A stretch of DNA of 64,000 nt from Rutpela maculata. Taxonomy: Eukaryota; Arthropoda; Insecta; Coleoptera; Cerambycidae. This document shows, piece by piece, positions 22,823 to 35,040 of this stretch. The position numbers were made by a program, and so were the translations under genes. Position 1 is the stretch's first letter. The number at the start of each line of letters is the position of its first letter. Below the pieces are notes generated by a model. The model saw nothing but the letters and a program-made list of their open reading frames with translations, was not told the DNA's origin and ran no database searches. Location of the stretch: the NCBI GenBank assembly GCA_936432065.2, contig OW386291.2, positions 17,771,821 through 17,835,820 on the forward strand, written 5' to 3'.

Positions 22823-23382
22823 ATTATGTATTAAGATACACATAAAATGCATGTACACTGTAATATGCCTAAAATAAATAATCTGTTTTTGAAAATATAT
22901 ATTTGTTTATTTATTTTCCCATCATTTTAATACCTAAAATGTTTTATTACTTTTTTCTGTTTAACATGTAAATTATATACAGTTTTGTAAATGTATTTTA
23001 ATTCAACTGTAAATTAGACATTTAAACAAAATCTACGTTATACCGATCATATATTTCATATTAATATTTGTTATATTCACTTAAAAAAAAAGTCAAAAAA
23101 CAGAAAAGTAGCATTGTTCTTTCGTCTGTAGCTCTTAAAACAAACATTTTTTTGTGAAAATGTCAAGAATAAGAGACTGTTCAAAATCACTTCTCAACTT
23201 TTTTATCTCTTGATATTTTTGCAAAGAATGCTTCATTTACGAGTTATATTACAAATAAAGCGAAAAATGGTAAATAAAGGACGTTTTTTGAATTTTAAAG
23301 TGTGTTGCCCCACCTGTCGGCATATGTTTTTGGACACTCCAAACTATATGTAAAAAGAAAATTGCGGATAAACGACATTTCG

Positions 23383-24239
23383 CACAAAAAAGCTATTCCG
23401 ACTGGTCTATATTTAAGATATCCAAATACAATAAAATACGCTAAAATCTTCATACGTCTCATACTATAAGTATTATTTAACCGAACTCTGGTTTAACGTT
23501 ACATAATGATATATAATTCAGAAAATAATATGGGTGAAAACATTGAGTTATATCAGTAGCAAAATTCGAAAATATTAAATATTTTCGCTGTTAGATATTT
23601 TTTTTATAGACTATAATGTACTTAGAAATTCATTTTTTTTTTCACATAAACCGCATTTCAAAGTTTCTCCTATCGAAACTGGCTTTAGATTTGGGGGTTG
23701 TCTACTATCTGTGGTGTGTTTATGTTTATGTTTATGTTTATGAAATATTTCTTTAGAGCCCAGCGCCATCTACATACTTACTAATATATTAAAAAAACAA
23801 TTATATTCAAAACTGAAGCCTTCCTTATGCTCTACAAACATGCTTTTACAGAATTAAATCTATTAATCTATTCGTTTAGAAGATATCGGGCCTGGGAGTT
23901 TTTATTGGGACACCCTGTACTGTAGGATATTTTACAATAAATAATTAGAATTATAAGAACTTGTAGTGCTTTTCTCACTAACTCACATAATACTTCATTT
24001 ATGAAAAGCCTTAAACCCTTTCCTAAGTACAGCATCGTGGCGAGCTGCCAATTGCCTTTTAATCTTTGCATATATAAATGATTTCGAAATAAAACAGTTT
24101 CTTAGAGAGTTCACAATCCATAACTTAACTTTTAGTTATTACTTTAACAAGCCTTCTGAGGTACTATTAATGTGTTTATGATTATAGCCGCTTGGCGTAT
24201 ACATAATTAAGTCTAAATTTGAGTACGGCACAGCAGCGC
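23383..24239. other. Intergenic, short TTTATG repeat and a lone mariner-type end
   Basis: A short tandem TTTATG run lies near 23717-23742. GGGACACCCTGTA near 23908 resembles a mariner terminus without a partner. Nothing else is supported. Confidence 0.4.
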
Positions 24240-24375
24240 AATAAATCCGCAAAGAGGAGTGTTCTAGACAGAAAAGCTCCACGCAGGATCTTGGTGTGGT
24301 ATCAAGCGAACGGAGCGTTTCCCGTGGTTAGGGTAAGTAGGGAACTTCACACAAGAACATGGCAATGACAAATTC
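24240..24375 (+). pseudogene. Possible mariner-like transposase N-terminal scrap
   Basis: A short open stretch reads KSAKRSVLDRKAPRRILVWY, reminiscent of the first helix-turn-helix of DUF4817-type transposases. It is too short and diverged to be certain. An alternative is an unrelated exon ending at the GTAAGT near 24331. Confidence 0.3.
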
Positions 24376-24689
24376 TACAAACGTTTGACAAGTTAAATTT
24401 CATTCATGGAAAAGGGTAGAAAGAAAATTTTACTTGAACTACACTACGTGCCAAGGAAAATGCAGCACCAAATTATTATTAAATTAGTAAAGTATAATAA
24501 AGAAAAATTGTACAAAAAGATATTTTTAAGAAAAAGCTTTTATTTTAAAAAACTGCACTAAAAAGTAAAAAATAATTTTTTAAAATTCATGCTCCTGGAA
24601 ACCAAGGAAACCAAAAGCTTTGGGGACGGTCATATAGAACTAGGTTTCCAGGTGTATGAATTTAAAAAATATATTTTTTACTTATTTTA

Positions 24690-25060
24690 CAGACAGACAG
24701 ACAAAATCCTTTCATTTGATACCCATGGCAAGGGAGTTGTGAAGAAGAAGAAGGTAATCCGGCATTTTAGGGCGTCCGCCTTATTGAATTTAGAACGACG
24801 TTACATATTTTATCGTATTTTACTCGTCACACTCTTTCATGTGATACTCATATCTAGGTGGTTGCGAAGAAAAAGATAATCCGCCATCTTGGGGCGTCCG
24901 CCATATTGGGTTTAGGATGACGTCACATAGTTTATCGTATTTTACTCGTCAAACCCTTTCATTGATATCCGTGTTAAGAGGGTTGTGAAGAAAAAGGTAA
25001 TCCGCCATCTCGGGACGTCGACCATTTTGGTTTTGGAACGTTATTAGATATATCATATTG
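24690..25060 (+). repeat. 122-bp satellite, three units
   Basis: Units start at CTTTCATNTGATACC (about 24710, 24833 and 24955). Each carries GTTGTGAAGAAAAAGGTAAT, the CCGCCATCTTGGG/GTCCGCCATATTG pair and GACGTCACATAGTTTATCGT. Related units lie at 26490-26650 and 11580-11745. Confidence 0.8.
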
Positions 25061-25266
25061 CATTATCACCTGCTTTATACACGTATGCAAGCAGAGCCGT
25101 AGTAAACTTTTTTTGGGGGATTATTTTTCCAAATTTGCCAACTTCATAAACTGAAAAGCCAACTCTGTAAATAATTAAATAATAATTCTTCAAAAAAAAA
25201 AATGATGAACCCCCCCCCCCGATAAATTCTAAAAAAAAAATTTCAATAGGAATTTCCAACTTTTAC

Positions 25267-26227
25267 TTAACCCTTTCGGTACCAGACATGAAATGGCGAT
25301 GCGTGTTACTAGGACCGGGTTGTTTTGCATGCTGCTAGGACCCCTGCCGAATATATGCGCCAGATATAAAAAATAAAACATATGCAAAAAATTCATTTAT
25401 TTATAATAATATTTTAGTGTATTAAAGTATTTGTAATATATTATGTTAAAAAGTATATATTTAAAAGGTTTGTTTTGTATGGTACACTTCAAAACAAAGC
25501 TGTACACACAGACCAACATTACACTTTCACACATGTACCTAGACTCTCTTATTTTTTTGCCTGAAGCTTGCTTTGGCTGCAAACAGTATATCGTCGAACC
25601 TTATTATTGGGTACCAGGACGGGAAAATATCGGCCTATAAGCCTCTCAGGGGGTTTTAGTCATAGTTTTACTCGGCTTTGATTAGTCTGTGGTGTTTTGT
25701 ACTTGAAATTAGACAAAGAAATCGATAGGCAAAAGTTATTTTCTCACTAACTAAAACTTATCGCTCAATAAGTTGTCTTATGATTTTCAACTGAAAATTT
25801 GCTAGAGGTTCTCTTCCTGCATTTTGTGTTTGGTACAGTGCATGTGCGTTGAGCATGGCTAGGTTCATATGAAAAAATAGCTTTCTGTACCATTTTACAG
25901 TTTTTCTAACGCATTCTGTAGAGCTTATTTCAATCAGAATAACGAGATTCATGACGTCGAGTAAATTTACCGTATTTATACGGCAGTGAGCCAGGTGGTC
26001 CGGTTTTAGGTACCGTATTTCTTCGGCATTGGGTTAACGGACACAACACGAAGCGATACAATTATGCGGCTGTGGTCCTACTAAAGGGTATAAACATAAT
26101 ATCGTCACATATATACGACAACGGTTTAAATATGCCATATAACCCTGAACGCATATATACGGCAGTGGCCCTGAGGGACCATTTAGATATTGACTAAAAT
26201 ATACGGCGATGGTACGGAAAGGGTTAA
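25267..26227 (-). mobile_element. piggyBac-like element, deletion derivative
   Basis: TTAA flanks at 25267-25270 and 26224-26227. Ends are CCCTTTCGGTACCA and TGGTACGGAAAGGG (one mismatch). The 953-bp interior codes on the minus strand for the C-terminus of a piggyBac transposase. It lies in an AT-rich tandem repeat, copies of which are visible on both sides. This is a different family from the element at 2952-4783. Confidence 0.85.
25480..25960 (-). pseudogene. piggyBac transposase C-terminal remnant
   Basis: The minus strand reads RKTVKWYRKLFFHMNLAMLN, LYQTQNAGREPLANFQLKII and RQLIER, the conserved end of the piggyBac core. After a gap it continues with ASGKKIRESRYMCE and CVYSFVLKC-like text, a degraded version of the cysteine-rich finger that closes these transposases. 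The N-terminal two thirds are deleted. Confidence 0.8.
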
Positions 26228-26489
26228 AATAAAAATTGATAAGCAGGGGAGAGAAATTCTAAAAAAAAAAAAATTTCAATACAAATTGCCAACTTATATC
26301 TCAAATTTCCAACTATTAGCCAACTTTTGCCGAAATAAATATTGATGAGTGGGGGAAAAAAATCTAAAAAAAAAAAAAAAATTCAATAGAAATTGCCAAT
26401 TTGCATCTCAAATTTACAACTTTTGCCAAGTCTGGCAAAGTTGTAAGAAAGATTTCAAAGCTCTAGCTTAATTAGAACAAGTCGAAATT

Positions 26490-26650
26490 ATGACTGCCCG
26501 TCCGCCATATTGGATTTAGAATGACGTCACATTGTTTATCGTATTTTATTCGTCAAGCCCTTTCATATGATACCCGTATCAAGGAGGTTGTGAAGAAAAA
26601 GGTGATCCGCCATCTTGGGACGTCCGCCATATTGAATTTAGTACGATAAT
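26490..26650 (+). repeat. 122-bp satellite, one and a half units
   Basis: It has CGTCCGCCATATTGGATTTA, the GACGTCACATTG block, TTCGTCAAGCCCTTTCATAT, TTGTGAAGAAAAAGGTGATC and a second CGTCCGCCATATTG. These are the same units as at 24690-25060, on the other side of the piggyBac. Confidence 0.75.
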
Positions 26651-26814
26651 AGATACACTATATTGCATTATCACCAAACTTAAACACGTGTGCCAAATTT
26701 CAAATCTCTAGCTTAATTAGAAATAGTCTAAATTTTGATTGCAAGATTTGGCCTGAACAAACAAACTAACATACAAACATTGCAAGTTAAATAAAAGCTT
26801 TTAAAAAAAGCCAG

Positions 26815-27960
26815 AACTTGTATACACATACACAGATGCCTCGAAATCTATGCCAGGTACCGGTGTAGTCTTTATTGTTTCATCTCGAAACATCGAATTT
26901 AAGTTAAATCCACACTGCTTTATTTTTACTGTAGAAGCCATATCATTCTTCGAAGCTTTAAAGTATGTCGAAACTTCCACTTCCAATGTTTCAATAATTG
27001 ACGATTTGCACGAAAGAAAGTTTGGTAAAAAGTCTCTAGATTGGTATCACTGTAATTCACTGCACATGGTGACCAACTTGTCTAATTCCCAAACTTTGCA
27101 ACACTTAAATAACTATAATATAATAATCATAACATTGTTTTCATTATATTTAATGTTAAACCTACTTCCATTGAATATAAATCATATTTATTAGGTTGTT
27201 TCGTAGTCTACAATATTTAAAAAATGTCGAATTATGCAATTTGTCAAACACTGTTTCCAACTCTCAGTTTAGAAGAGTTGGCAGCAGTGAATTGACAAAT
27301 GCATAATTCGACATTTTTTAAATATTGTAGACTATGAAACAACCTAACAAAGAGGATTTATATTCAATGGAAGTAGGTTTAATATTAAAGATAATGAAAA
27401 CAATGTTATAACTATTATATTATAGGTATTTAATTGTTGCAAAGTTTGGAAATTTGACGAGTTGGTCAACATGTGCAGTGACACTTTTTACCAAACTTTC
27501 TTTCGTGCAAATCGTCAATTCTATCAGATTCGCTTTCAGTTCTCAATGGTATCAACAACATCCATCTTTGCTATAAAACCAACCCATATCTATTTAGAAT
27601 AAAACGTTTAATTTCTCAAATCAAGTCTTCAGGAAGGGATGTTAACTTTGTCTGAGGAAAAGCGCACATTGGACTACAGTACAATGAACAAGTGGATCAT
27701 TTGGCTAAAAAAAGTGGCAATTCAGGTTAGCTTCTGAATAATGAGATATGTTTAAGTGACAATGTTGAAAAAAAAATCCAGACATAAGTGGTTGGTTTGA
27801 GGAAGAAATTCTGTTTTACAAACCCCCACTAGATGCACTTTAATTCATAATGACATCCCCAACCAATTTTGGCATGACTACCTGTTATAGAAAATATATT
27901 ACAACGTTGATACGTTTAAAGCTGGGCCATGCTTGCTATCTGCAAATACAAAGTTTCCTC
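26815..27960 (+). pseudogene. LINE RNase H domain, split by foldback element
   Basis: Before the insert: YTYTDASKSMPGTGVVF (RNase H strand 1 with its Asp) and FTVEAISFFEALKYVE (the Glu-bearing helix). After the insert: SDSLSVLNGI (third acidic residue), then FVWGKAHIGL-like and NEQVDHLAKKSG. In the plus strand the Trp codon is TGA (near 27651). A degraded zinc-knuckle region ends near RLKLGHACY at 27910. This is the I/R1-type arrangement in which RNase H follows RT; no RT is seen upstream. Confidence 0.78.
26996..27520. mobile_element. Foldback element in RNase H gene, about 525 bp
   Basis: The segment is nearly all palindrome, with arms 26996-27258 and 27270-27520 and the centre near 27264 (CCAACTCT...AGAGTTGG). 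The ends read AATTGACGATTTGCACGAAA. An inner pair starting TTAGGTTGTTTCRTAGTCTA (27193) is almost perfect, while the outer arms have small gaps. It separates two halves of one RNase H domain. AATT is present on both sides and could be the target duplication or part of the arm. Confidence 0.85.
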
Positions 27961-28312
27961 GACTAAACTAATACAAAAAATTGTTGAAGTAGATGTGTAA
28001 ACGACAACACAAATGATTTCAATTTCATCAAGTGTAAATGAATTGAACTAAATAATAAAATCATAAAGTGTTTAGCGATTAGTTTACTTCAATGTATGGA
28101 TAGATCAAGGAGAGTTCTTCTACGTTGTGGAAGGGATCATCTTTACATGTTTGCTGAAAACAAATGTTGCATATTATATATTTTTTTCTTATTCACAGCC
28201 TTATCGATTGTTTTGTGATTTATACATTACTTTAGTTAGCCTTTTTTTTTAGAGGGGGGGAAAACCACCACGGATTTCCCATCGCTAGAATGGATCTGAG
28301 TGTCTGGCTCCA
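27961..28312. other. Intergenic, nothing recognised
   Basis: AT-rich sequence with no frame or repeat that I can support. A G-run near 28253 is low complexity. Confidence 0.45.
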
Positions 28313-28713
28313 AAGTTTAGTTTTTATTAGTAGAGTTAGCGGTAGAGTACATTGGCATACTTTTTAGCCAAACTACTCTCCCGGATTTGGGAAAGTATCC
28401 GTTTTCACACACAAATTAAAATAGTGGTTGAGTTGTACAGTGCAAAATTGAAATCACAAAAATTCACATAAGCCAACTAGACACTCGACTATACCAAACC
28501 TGTTTTCATTAGTATAGCGCCGGTTGAGTAGAGTAGGAAAGTTTTAAGAGAAGGCGAGTGGGCGAGTTACTTTACCATCGTTTAGTCCTACTTTACTCGA
28601 CCATGATCTAGTACTCTACTCTACCAATTACATTTTCATTGGTAGAGTTAGAGGGATAGTTAGTACTTGCCCAAAGTGCTTGACCGCTAACTCGACTGAT
28701 GAAAACTAGGCTT
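28313..28713. mobile_element. TIR element of about 400 bp rich in TAGAGTA motifs
   Basis: AGTTTAGTTTTTATTAGTAG at 28314 and AGAGTTAGCGG pair with the complement of CCGCTAACTCGACTGATGAA near 28685. The interior repeats GTTTTCATTRGTAGAG-like motifs several times. No coding capacity; MITE-like. Confidence 0.55.
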
Positions 28714-28715
28714 AT

Positions 28716-29974
28716 ATGACTAAAACTCTTCCTCCCAGAGCAGTGAAATACTCCGAGGGCACTTCAGCCTCCTGGGCGTACTGTGCTCTCCCTGTCTTAA
28801 TTTACACTGCCCATTTTAGTACTCCTGTACCACAGACAAGATGGTATAGGTCTGAAAATGGGCGAGTTTTGATTGTTTCCTGGTCTGTCTGTGTTTACCC
28901 GGAAATATTATATCTTCTGATGTCCAGCACCACGGAGTCGTATATAATATGCTTCACAGTTTCCGATACCTTGCCGCACAGTCTGCAGTTAAGGTCGCCA
29001 GCAAACTTTCCGATTATGTGCTGATGCTTCTTAATAAGAAAGTGCCCTGTCAGAGAACCTGTTATGGTTCTCAACTCCATCCTGTTCTTTGTGAGCAGTT
29101 CTTCAGTTCGTTTTGGTCATGCTCCATTAATAAGTGTTTTCCCATGTCGATTTCCTGGAATATCTCTCCAGTGATGGTTGTGTTTATTCTTGACCTAGTC
29201 TTTGATCAACCTTTTGACTAAGCCTTTTGTTATACCCATTGCGGGTCTGGGCCATAGAATATATTAGCTGCTCCTTGTCTAGCAAGTCATCAGCTTTTTC
29301 GTTGCCGTCTATATATCCCGCCACCCAGAGTAGTCTAATTATGTTCCGCCCAGAACTTTGAGCTCCTTGTGGCTGTCCCAAATGAGTCTGGAAGGCACCT
29401 TATTAGAGGCCAATGCCGTTAGTGCCGCCTGACTGTCTGCGCAATGGAGACCTGGTTCACATATCGTGGTTTGATATTCTGGCATACACATTCGAGTATA
29501 GCCAGAATTTCTGTCTGAAACACAGTGGAGTGCTGTCCAAGAAAGAGGCTTTCACCATGCATTCCTGCTCCTGTTTCTGTCCTGGACCAGTCAGTGCACC
29601 AAGCCAGGACTTTGCATAACATATCAGGAGCACCTGTCATCCAGCTATTCCTATCTCCAATAGTGCTAGTGAAGGGCTTGTTGAAAGTAATTTTTGGCAC
29701 CGTGTAGTCTAACCTCATGCTCAATAGTGGATCTACTACAACGGTAATTATCCTCTTGTGTCCTGAATTGCCTCCGAGAGGAGACGGGTTCCGAGAGTTT
29801 CATAGTCTGTATGCTCCCCTTCTGGCTTCCCCCTGCATCACCAGATTTGATTTCTTGTCCTTAGTTGGCCCTAGTTTCGTGTAAAGCACGTTTGACAGCA
29901 TTACGTTATCATCGCGGTTGCCTATTAATCGCACGGCGTCACCAAAGCTCATTCCCATTAGCTCCTTGATGACA
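28716..29974 (-). pseudogene. R1/Loa-type LINE, RNase H and zinc knuckle remnant
   Basis: On the minus strand, from high to low coordinates: WCTDWSRTETGAGMHG and STVFQTEILAILECV (RNase H strands and the Glu helix, 29600-29480), a degraded VAGYIDGNEKADDL (29320-29280), then LTGHFLIKKHQHIIGKF and the knuckle CRLCGKVSETVKHI (29040-28960). The tail RRYNISG follows. Several stops and shifts. The upstream part (29760-29974) is GC-richer but has no motif I can name. The 5' side is interrupted by the next LINE at 29975. Confidence 0.8.
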
Positions 29975-29978
29975 TGTT

Positions 29979-32560
29979 TTTATATATCAAATAGGTTAAA
30001 TTTTAAAGTAATAGAAAGCAACAGAAATATTGAGCAGTTATGGATATCGGTTAAAACCTTGAATGATATTAATGTGTATGGGGTGGTATATAGACCACAT
30101 GATACAGAATATAAATTCTTTCTTTCAAATTTAGAGGACTCTATATGCAAACTTATTCCACAGTGTGATAAATTTGTAATTTTGGGCGATTTAAATATAG
30201 ACTTACTAAATGTTGACAGCCCTGACACTGTATATTTAAACTCTTTATTAGAGACCATGGGAGTAACACAACTTATAGATAAACCAACTAGAATTACAAA
30301 ATATTCGCAATCTCTTCTAGATTTAATTATTGTGTCAGATGCTTCTGTTGTCTTGAATTTTGGGAATAAAGAACTGTATATAGCTGATCATGAATTGGTG
30401 TTTTGTGAAATGAAGATGGATAATAAATTTGTACCATTTTATATCACTTACCGCGATTATCGTGGATTTAATATAGAGCAATTTAGAAATGACTTAGTAA
30501 ATGCTCCTTTGTATCTAATATATAGTTTTGATCAAGCAGAACATAAAGTTCAATATTTTAATGAGTGTATAACAGATTTGTTTAATGTGCATGCACCTCT
30601 CAAAACTGCTAAAATATCTAAACCTCGTAAACCGTGGGTAACAAATAATATTAGACGTCTTATATCTCTTAGGGATAAAGCTAAAACGAAATTTAAGAAA
30701 TCTAGATTAGATGTTGACTGGGACTACTACAAGCAAATACGAAATTACACAGAGGAGGCGATAAGAAATGAAAAAAGGGCATATTATAATTCAAAATTTG
30801 CAACAAATAATTCAAAAGTTATTTGGAAGGAACTTAAATCCTTAAATGTCAACAAACAAAAACATGCTGAATTACCTGCGCAACTTAAGGAACCCAATAA
30901 AATCAACAATCATTTTATAAACAACATACCAATATCAAATAACAGGAATGATAATTTAATAAATTATTACTCAACTAACACTTTTAAAAATATTCCAGCT
31001 GATTTTGATTTTAGTTTAGTAAATGAAGATACTGTTTCAAAAATTTTATATAACATAAAAACACATGCTGTTGGATCGGATAGTATAAACCTCGTTATGT
31101 TAAAATACTGTGGTTCTCATATTATTCCATATATTACACACATAGTAAACAGTTGCTTATTGTCTAATACCTTTCCGGCTCAATGGAAACAAGCACATGT
31201 TATTCCAATTCCTAAAATTTCAAATCCCGTATCTGTCAAAGATTTACGCCCAATAAGCATACTGCCTACATTATCTAAAATTTTAGAGAGAGTAATATAT
31301 CTACAATTAATTGAACATTTAAAAAAATACTAAATTATTCCATCTCATCAATCTGGTTTCAGACAGAATCACAGCTGTACTACTGCATTATTGAAAGTGT
31401 CCGATGATATTTTACAAGCCTCTGATGACAATAAAATTAGTGCTTTAATACTATTAGACTTTACTAAAGCATTTGATATCCTAAACCATCAACTTCTTAC
31501 AGGTATCTTTCCCTTTATTGGACTAGGTACAAATGCAGTTAGTTTACTAGCTAATTATATGGAAAATCGTACTCAAAGAGTAAAAATAGAAAGCACACTC
31601 TCCAACGTCAGTCCGATTAAAGTCGGAGTGCCCCAAGGCTCAATTTTAGGACCTTTGTTATTTTGCATTTATACCCGAAATCTTTGTAGTAAATTAGAAT
31701 ATTGTGATTCACATATGTACGCAGATGACCCACAATTATATTTGTCATTTAACAGGAACAATATTGATGATGCTATAATAAAAATTAATTCAGACCTTAA
31801 AGTTATTGAGAAGGCGTCAATGGAGCATTCCTTGTTTTTGAACCCTAATAAGTCAAAATTAATTTTATTTGGTAATAAGCTAACTATTTGTAATATTTCC
31901 GACGATTTCCATGTAGGTATCAATAACACAACCATTCCAGTCGTTCAGAGTGCGTGTAACTTAGGCTTAGAGTTTGATAATACCTTTAGATTCTCTGCAC
32001 AAATTAGCAAATGTATACAAGATCTTATTCAGCCCTAAAATTGCTCTATCCACATAGAAATTATTTAACGGCAAAAATAAAAACCTTGTTATGCGAAACT
32101 CTTGTTCTGTCAAATTTTCTATACTGCGCCCCTGTTTATTATCCATGTCTGGATGTTCTAACGAAAACTAGAATACAAAGGACACAAAATTCATGTATTA
32201 GGTATATATTTGGGATACCGCGTAGAGAACATATCTCTCATAAACTTAGAGATCTAAAATGGCTAAACATGAACAATCGCTTAAAATTACAAACATTATG
32301 TCTTTATCATCAAATAATTACTACGAAAATTCCTAGCTATCTTTATAATAAAATCTGCTTTCACTCAGACGTTCACGTTCAACATTAAAACTAGAAAGAG
32401 AAATCATATAATACCACCATCTCATAAAACTAGCCTTTATGAACAGTCTTTTACTCATAATATTTCAAAGCTATATAATGCAGTCCCAGAAAATATTAAA
32501 ACAATGTCCACCAAACAATTTAAAATAAATATGTCAAGTTACTTATACAGTAATCAGTAA
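29979..32560 (+). pseudogene. LINE ORF2 (endonuclease-RT), one in-frame stop and one shift
   Basis: Endonuclease: GVVYRPHDTE, FVILGDLNIDLL, SLLDLIIVSD and ADHELVF. Linker with KPWVTNNIRRLI. RT: AVGSDSINLVMLK, DLRPISILPTLSKILE, LLDFTKAFDILNHQLL, GVPQGSILGPLLFCIY and the catalytic YADD near 31720. A TAA at 31331 lies in the same frame as both flanking parts, so it is a point nonsense mutation. A shift near 32010-32038 moves the thumb region (LKLLYPHRNYLTAKIKTLL) to another frame. The C-terminus with ISKLYNAVPENIKTM ends near 32560. It is better preserved than any other retroelement in the window. Confidence 0.9.
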
Positions 32561-32894
32561 TAAAATAAAAAAATTAAAAAAAATAAATAAAAGATTAAAA
32601 ACAAAAGAAATTATAATATATATGTTAAAATAAAACACTATAATTTTAAAATGGTTTTGTTTAACTGTGCGTCACAATTTAGTCATTTAGTAATGTAATT
32701 AGGATTAAGATAGGCACTGTAAGTTATACATTTTGTATTCTTATGATATAGTAACCTAGGTTAGTGTATTAATCCGGGGGGTAGTGCCTTGCACTACTTG
32801 CTTGAACACAGCCTAGTGGTTTTCCTCAACCATACAATGGTACTTTATGAATATTTGTTAACCTGTTTTTTTGTATATATGGAAGGAAAATAAA

Positions 32895-32895
32895 T

Positions 32896-32931
<36 letters not shown>

Positions 32932-32932
32932 G
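32895..32932. repeat. (TTA)n microsatellite, LINE 3' tail
   Basis: Uninterrupted TTA run directly downstream of AAATAAATG. The equivalent of the tail at 2850-2885. Confidence 0.85.
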
Positions 32933-32935
32933 GCC

Positions 32936-33714
32936 AACATTTTGGAGGACGTCGCTTTCGCCTCTTTCCATCTAGTTACCCCTAAACTAACAACCGTTCT
33001 ATATTGTCCTCTCTCCGGTTGACGTAGCTAAAAAATGAGAGGATTCGGAAAAATAGGATGCTTGATAGTGGTTTTTAGGAATTTATTTCTTGGAACTTGA
33101 AAAATTAAGTTTTTAATTTTTTTAAAATTTGTGCTAAATATTTACTGCTTCGCTCATTTCGCTACAATATGAGTTGGTTTATTTGTACATTCGCTTTTAA
33201 TATTTTTGGAATATTTTGTTTGAAAAAAAAATATATGGAATATCCTGTGTTGTACTTAGATAGGGCTAGCTGCAGGGTTCAATGTGTTTGAAAGTGCCAT
33301 CTCTATTAACGCTACCAGGTTGCTGTATAGGACTTGAGAAGCTAGAACTAAAGCGTTCACGAGAAACTACTCGACTTTAAGACCGCTATAATAAAATCAG
33401 TGTCAACGCACGATGTAGCGAAGACGGCAATATCATCTCAAAAATAGTAAATATGAGAACCTGAGTTACGATCTGAAATATTTATTAATCAATAGCCAAT
33501 GGTTTAATATTTCAGAAAGTTTATTCTTTTCAGTAAGTTACGAATATATTTAGTTTTGAGCTAGTTTTCAATACCAATTTATACCTAAAAAAATATTTAA
33601 ATATAAAGTTTGATATATGAATCGGAAGGGTATTTATTCTAGTTTTAAAATCACAAATATTTATTTGTATAATGGATAATATGGTTTGTTTTATAAAAAA
33701 AAAAAATAGGTGCC

Positions 33715-33718
<4 letters not shown>
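32936..33718. other. Intergenic, nothing recognised
   Basis: No supported coding region or repeat. The stretch 32936-33010 is less AT-rich and could be the continuation of sequence displaced by the LINE. Confidence 0.4.
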
Positions 33719-33750
<32 letters not shown>

Positions 33751-33752
33751 TT
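33719..33752. repeat. (TTTA)n microsatellite, tail of antisense LINE
   Basis: About eight tandem TTTA units, read as (TAAA)n on the strand of the LINE that ends here. Confidence 0.75.
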
Positions 33753-35040
33753 GATGTACCACAGGACAAGTTGCGTAAGTTTACAGTTACACCACTTAAG
33801 TTAAAACATAACACTAAGAATAGTCTAAACCTAATCAATCTATATAAATATATAAATGTAGGTATATCTTCTAATTAAATTCAAGTGGCGGCGTATAAAA
33901 TGCAAAATGTGTAAAGAAAAATGGCAAACAAATAAACCAGAAATGAAAGAGGAGAAGGTTGACAAATGTTATATATGAGGAATGGAGAAAAAATTAATTA
34001 TTTCTAAAAAAAAATATTAATTGTTTTTTAATTTCTTTAGAGATTTCAAATATATTAATTGTTGGCCAAACTAAGTTCACAGTATTGCACATTTTTACAA
34101 TGGGGAAGCTTTCTCTAAGTTTTGTTCTATGCGTATACCGAATAAAATATTTCTGGGCTTTACTCTCTGCGGATTATAATAATTTAGTCGTAATGTAATT
34201 TCGAGGGAACATATACGTCCAGTTATTATATTAGAAATAAATAAGATACTAGATATCTTCCTTCTTACTGGTAGTTTAAGGATATTAAATTCTGTTCTTA
34301 TTAAGTAATACTCATTATAATTTGGATATCTTTTATATTGTTTGTAGAAATTTGTTTTGTATGGTCTCTATATGCTTAGAATACCTCTCGATAGTCCCAG
34401 GGTCCCAAATTTGTGATGCAAATTTTAGCTTAGACCGAACAAAAGAAAAAACAACAATTTTGTAGTTTCTACTGAAAATTGCTTTGGATTTCGTATAATT
34501 AAACCCAAGTTTTCATATGCTTTTGTTACAATATTCTCAATATATTCACAAAATTTAGGTTTCTATTAAATAACTCCCCAAGAGCCCCTTTGGTTGGTCA
34601 CTTGGGTCGGTTGTACTTTGTTTATACTATAAAGATATAATAGCTGATTATCTTTTAATGAGCAAGTCATGGTCGTACATTTCTTAGCGTTCAAAGATAG
34701 CTTATTGATTTCACTCCGTGAGAAAATAATATTAATATCCTCTTGCAATAATTCCGCAGCCTTCTCAGTTTCAACCTTTTTGTATAGTTTAATATCGTCT
34801 GCATATATTAAACAGTTATTTTAGTCAAATAGAGTGCTGACAGAGTGGGCATTTGTTTTATTGGTTGATATCTAGTTGTCAATTATGATTTAAAAATAGT
34901 AGCGAATTATTTGAAATGTAACTTTTTTAGCAGAACATCGTGATCCACTCTGTCAAAAGCTTTTGCAAAATCTAAATATATAATATCTGTCTGGCCACAA
35001 TTATTACAAGTATTATGTTCAATTTGACCCTTCCAAAACT
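33719..35040 (-). pseudogene. LINE RT remnant with (TAAA)n tail
   Basis: On the minus strand: YLDFAKAFDRVDHDVLLKKL (RT motif A, about 34985), then a gap in which the GVPQGS block is missing. Next come YADDIKLYKKVE-like text (one shift) and EINKLSLNAKKC (about 34700), followed by a thumb region with VRSKLKFASQIWDPGTIERY (about 34420) and ETIQNKFLQ. The element closes in a tetranucleotide run at 33719-33752. It is a third LINE lineage, distinguished by its tail. Confidence 0.78.

Larger units (their letters stand above)
19632..23382 (+). mobile_element. Long-TIR DNA element P (carries CXC-family gene)
   Basis: Inverted repeats of about 290 bp lie at 19632-19935 and 23090-23382, beginning CGAAATGTCGTTTATCCGCA. 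They share the GGTGGGGCAACACACTTTAA-type block and the TAGCATTGTT end. Between them lie coding remnants of the cysteine-cluster family (20080-20345 and 22540-22822), split by a second long-TIR element. The gene ends about 270 bp before the right repeat, as expected for a transposon gene. The target duplication is not clear. Confidence 0.8.
24530..26815. mobile_element. Composite satellite-bearing element with inverted ends
   Basis: AAAAGCTTTTATTT at about 24534 and its complement at about 26790 suggest paired ends. Within lie 122-bp satellite units, AT-rich tandem repeats around 25180-25265 and 26230-26450, and a piggyBac remnant inserted in the latter. The left end continues into AACTGCACTAAAAAGTAAAA, which recurs at 62299. 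That all of this is one element is inferred from the end symmetry. Confidence 0.5.
29975..32935 (+). mobile_element. LINE (CR1/Jockey-type), 5'-truncated, (TTA)n tail
   Basis: Starts abruptly inside the endonuclease domain, immediately next to the antisense LINE remnant. It ends in a clean (TTA)n run at 32895-32932. It carries most of ORF2. No target duplication was recognised between the sequences before 29975 and after 32935. Confidence 0.85.
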
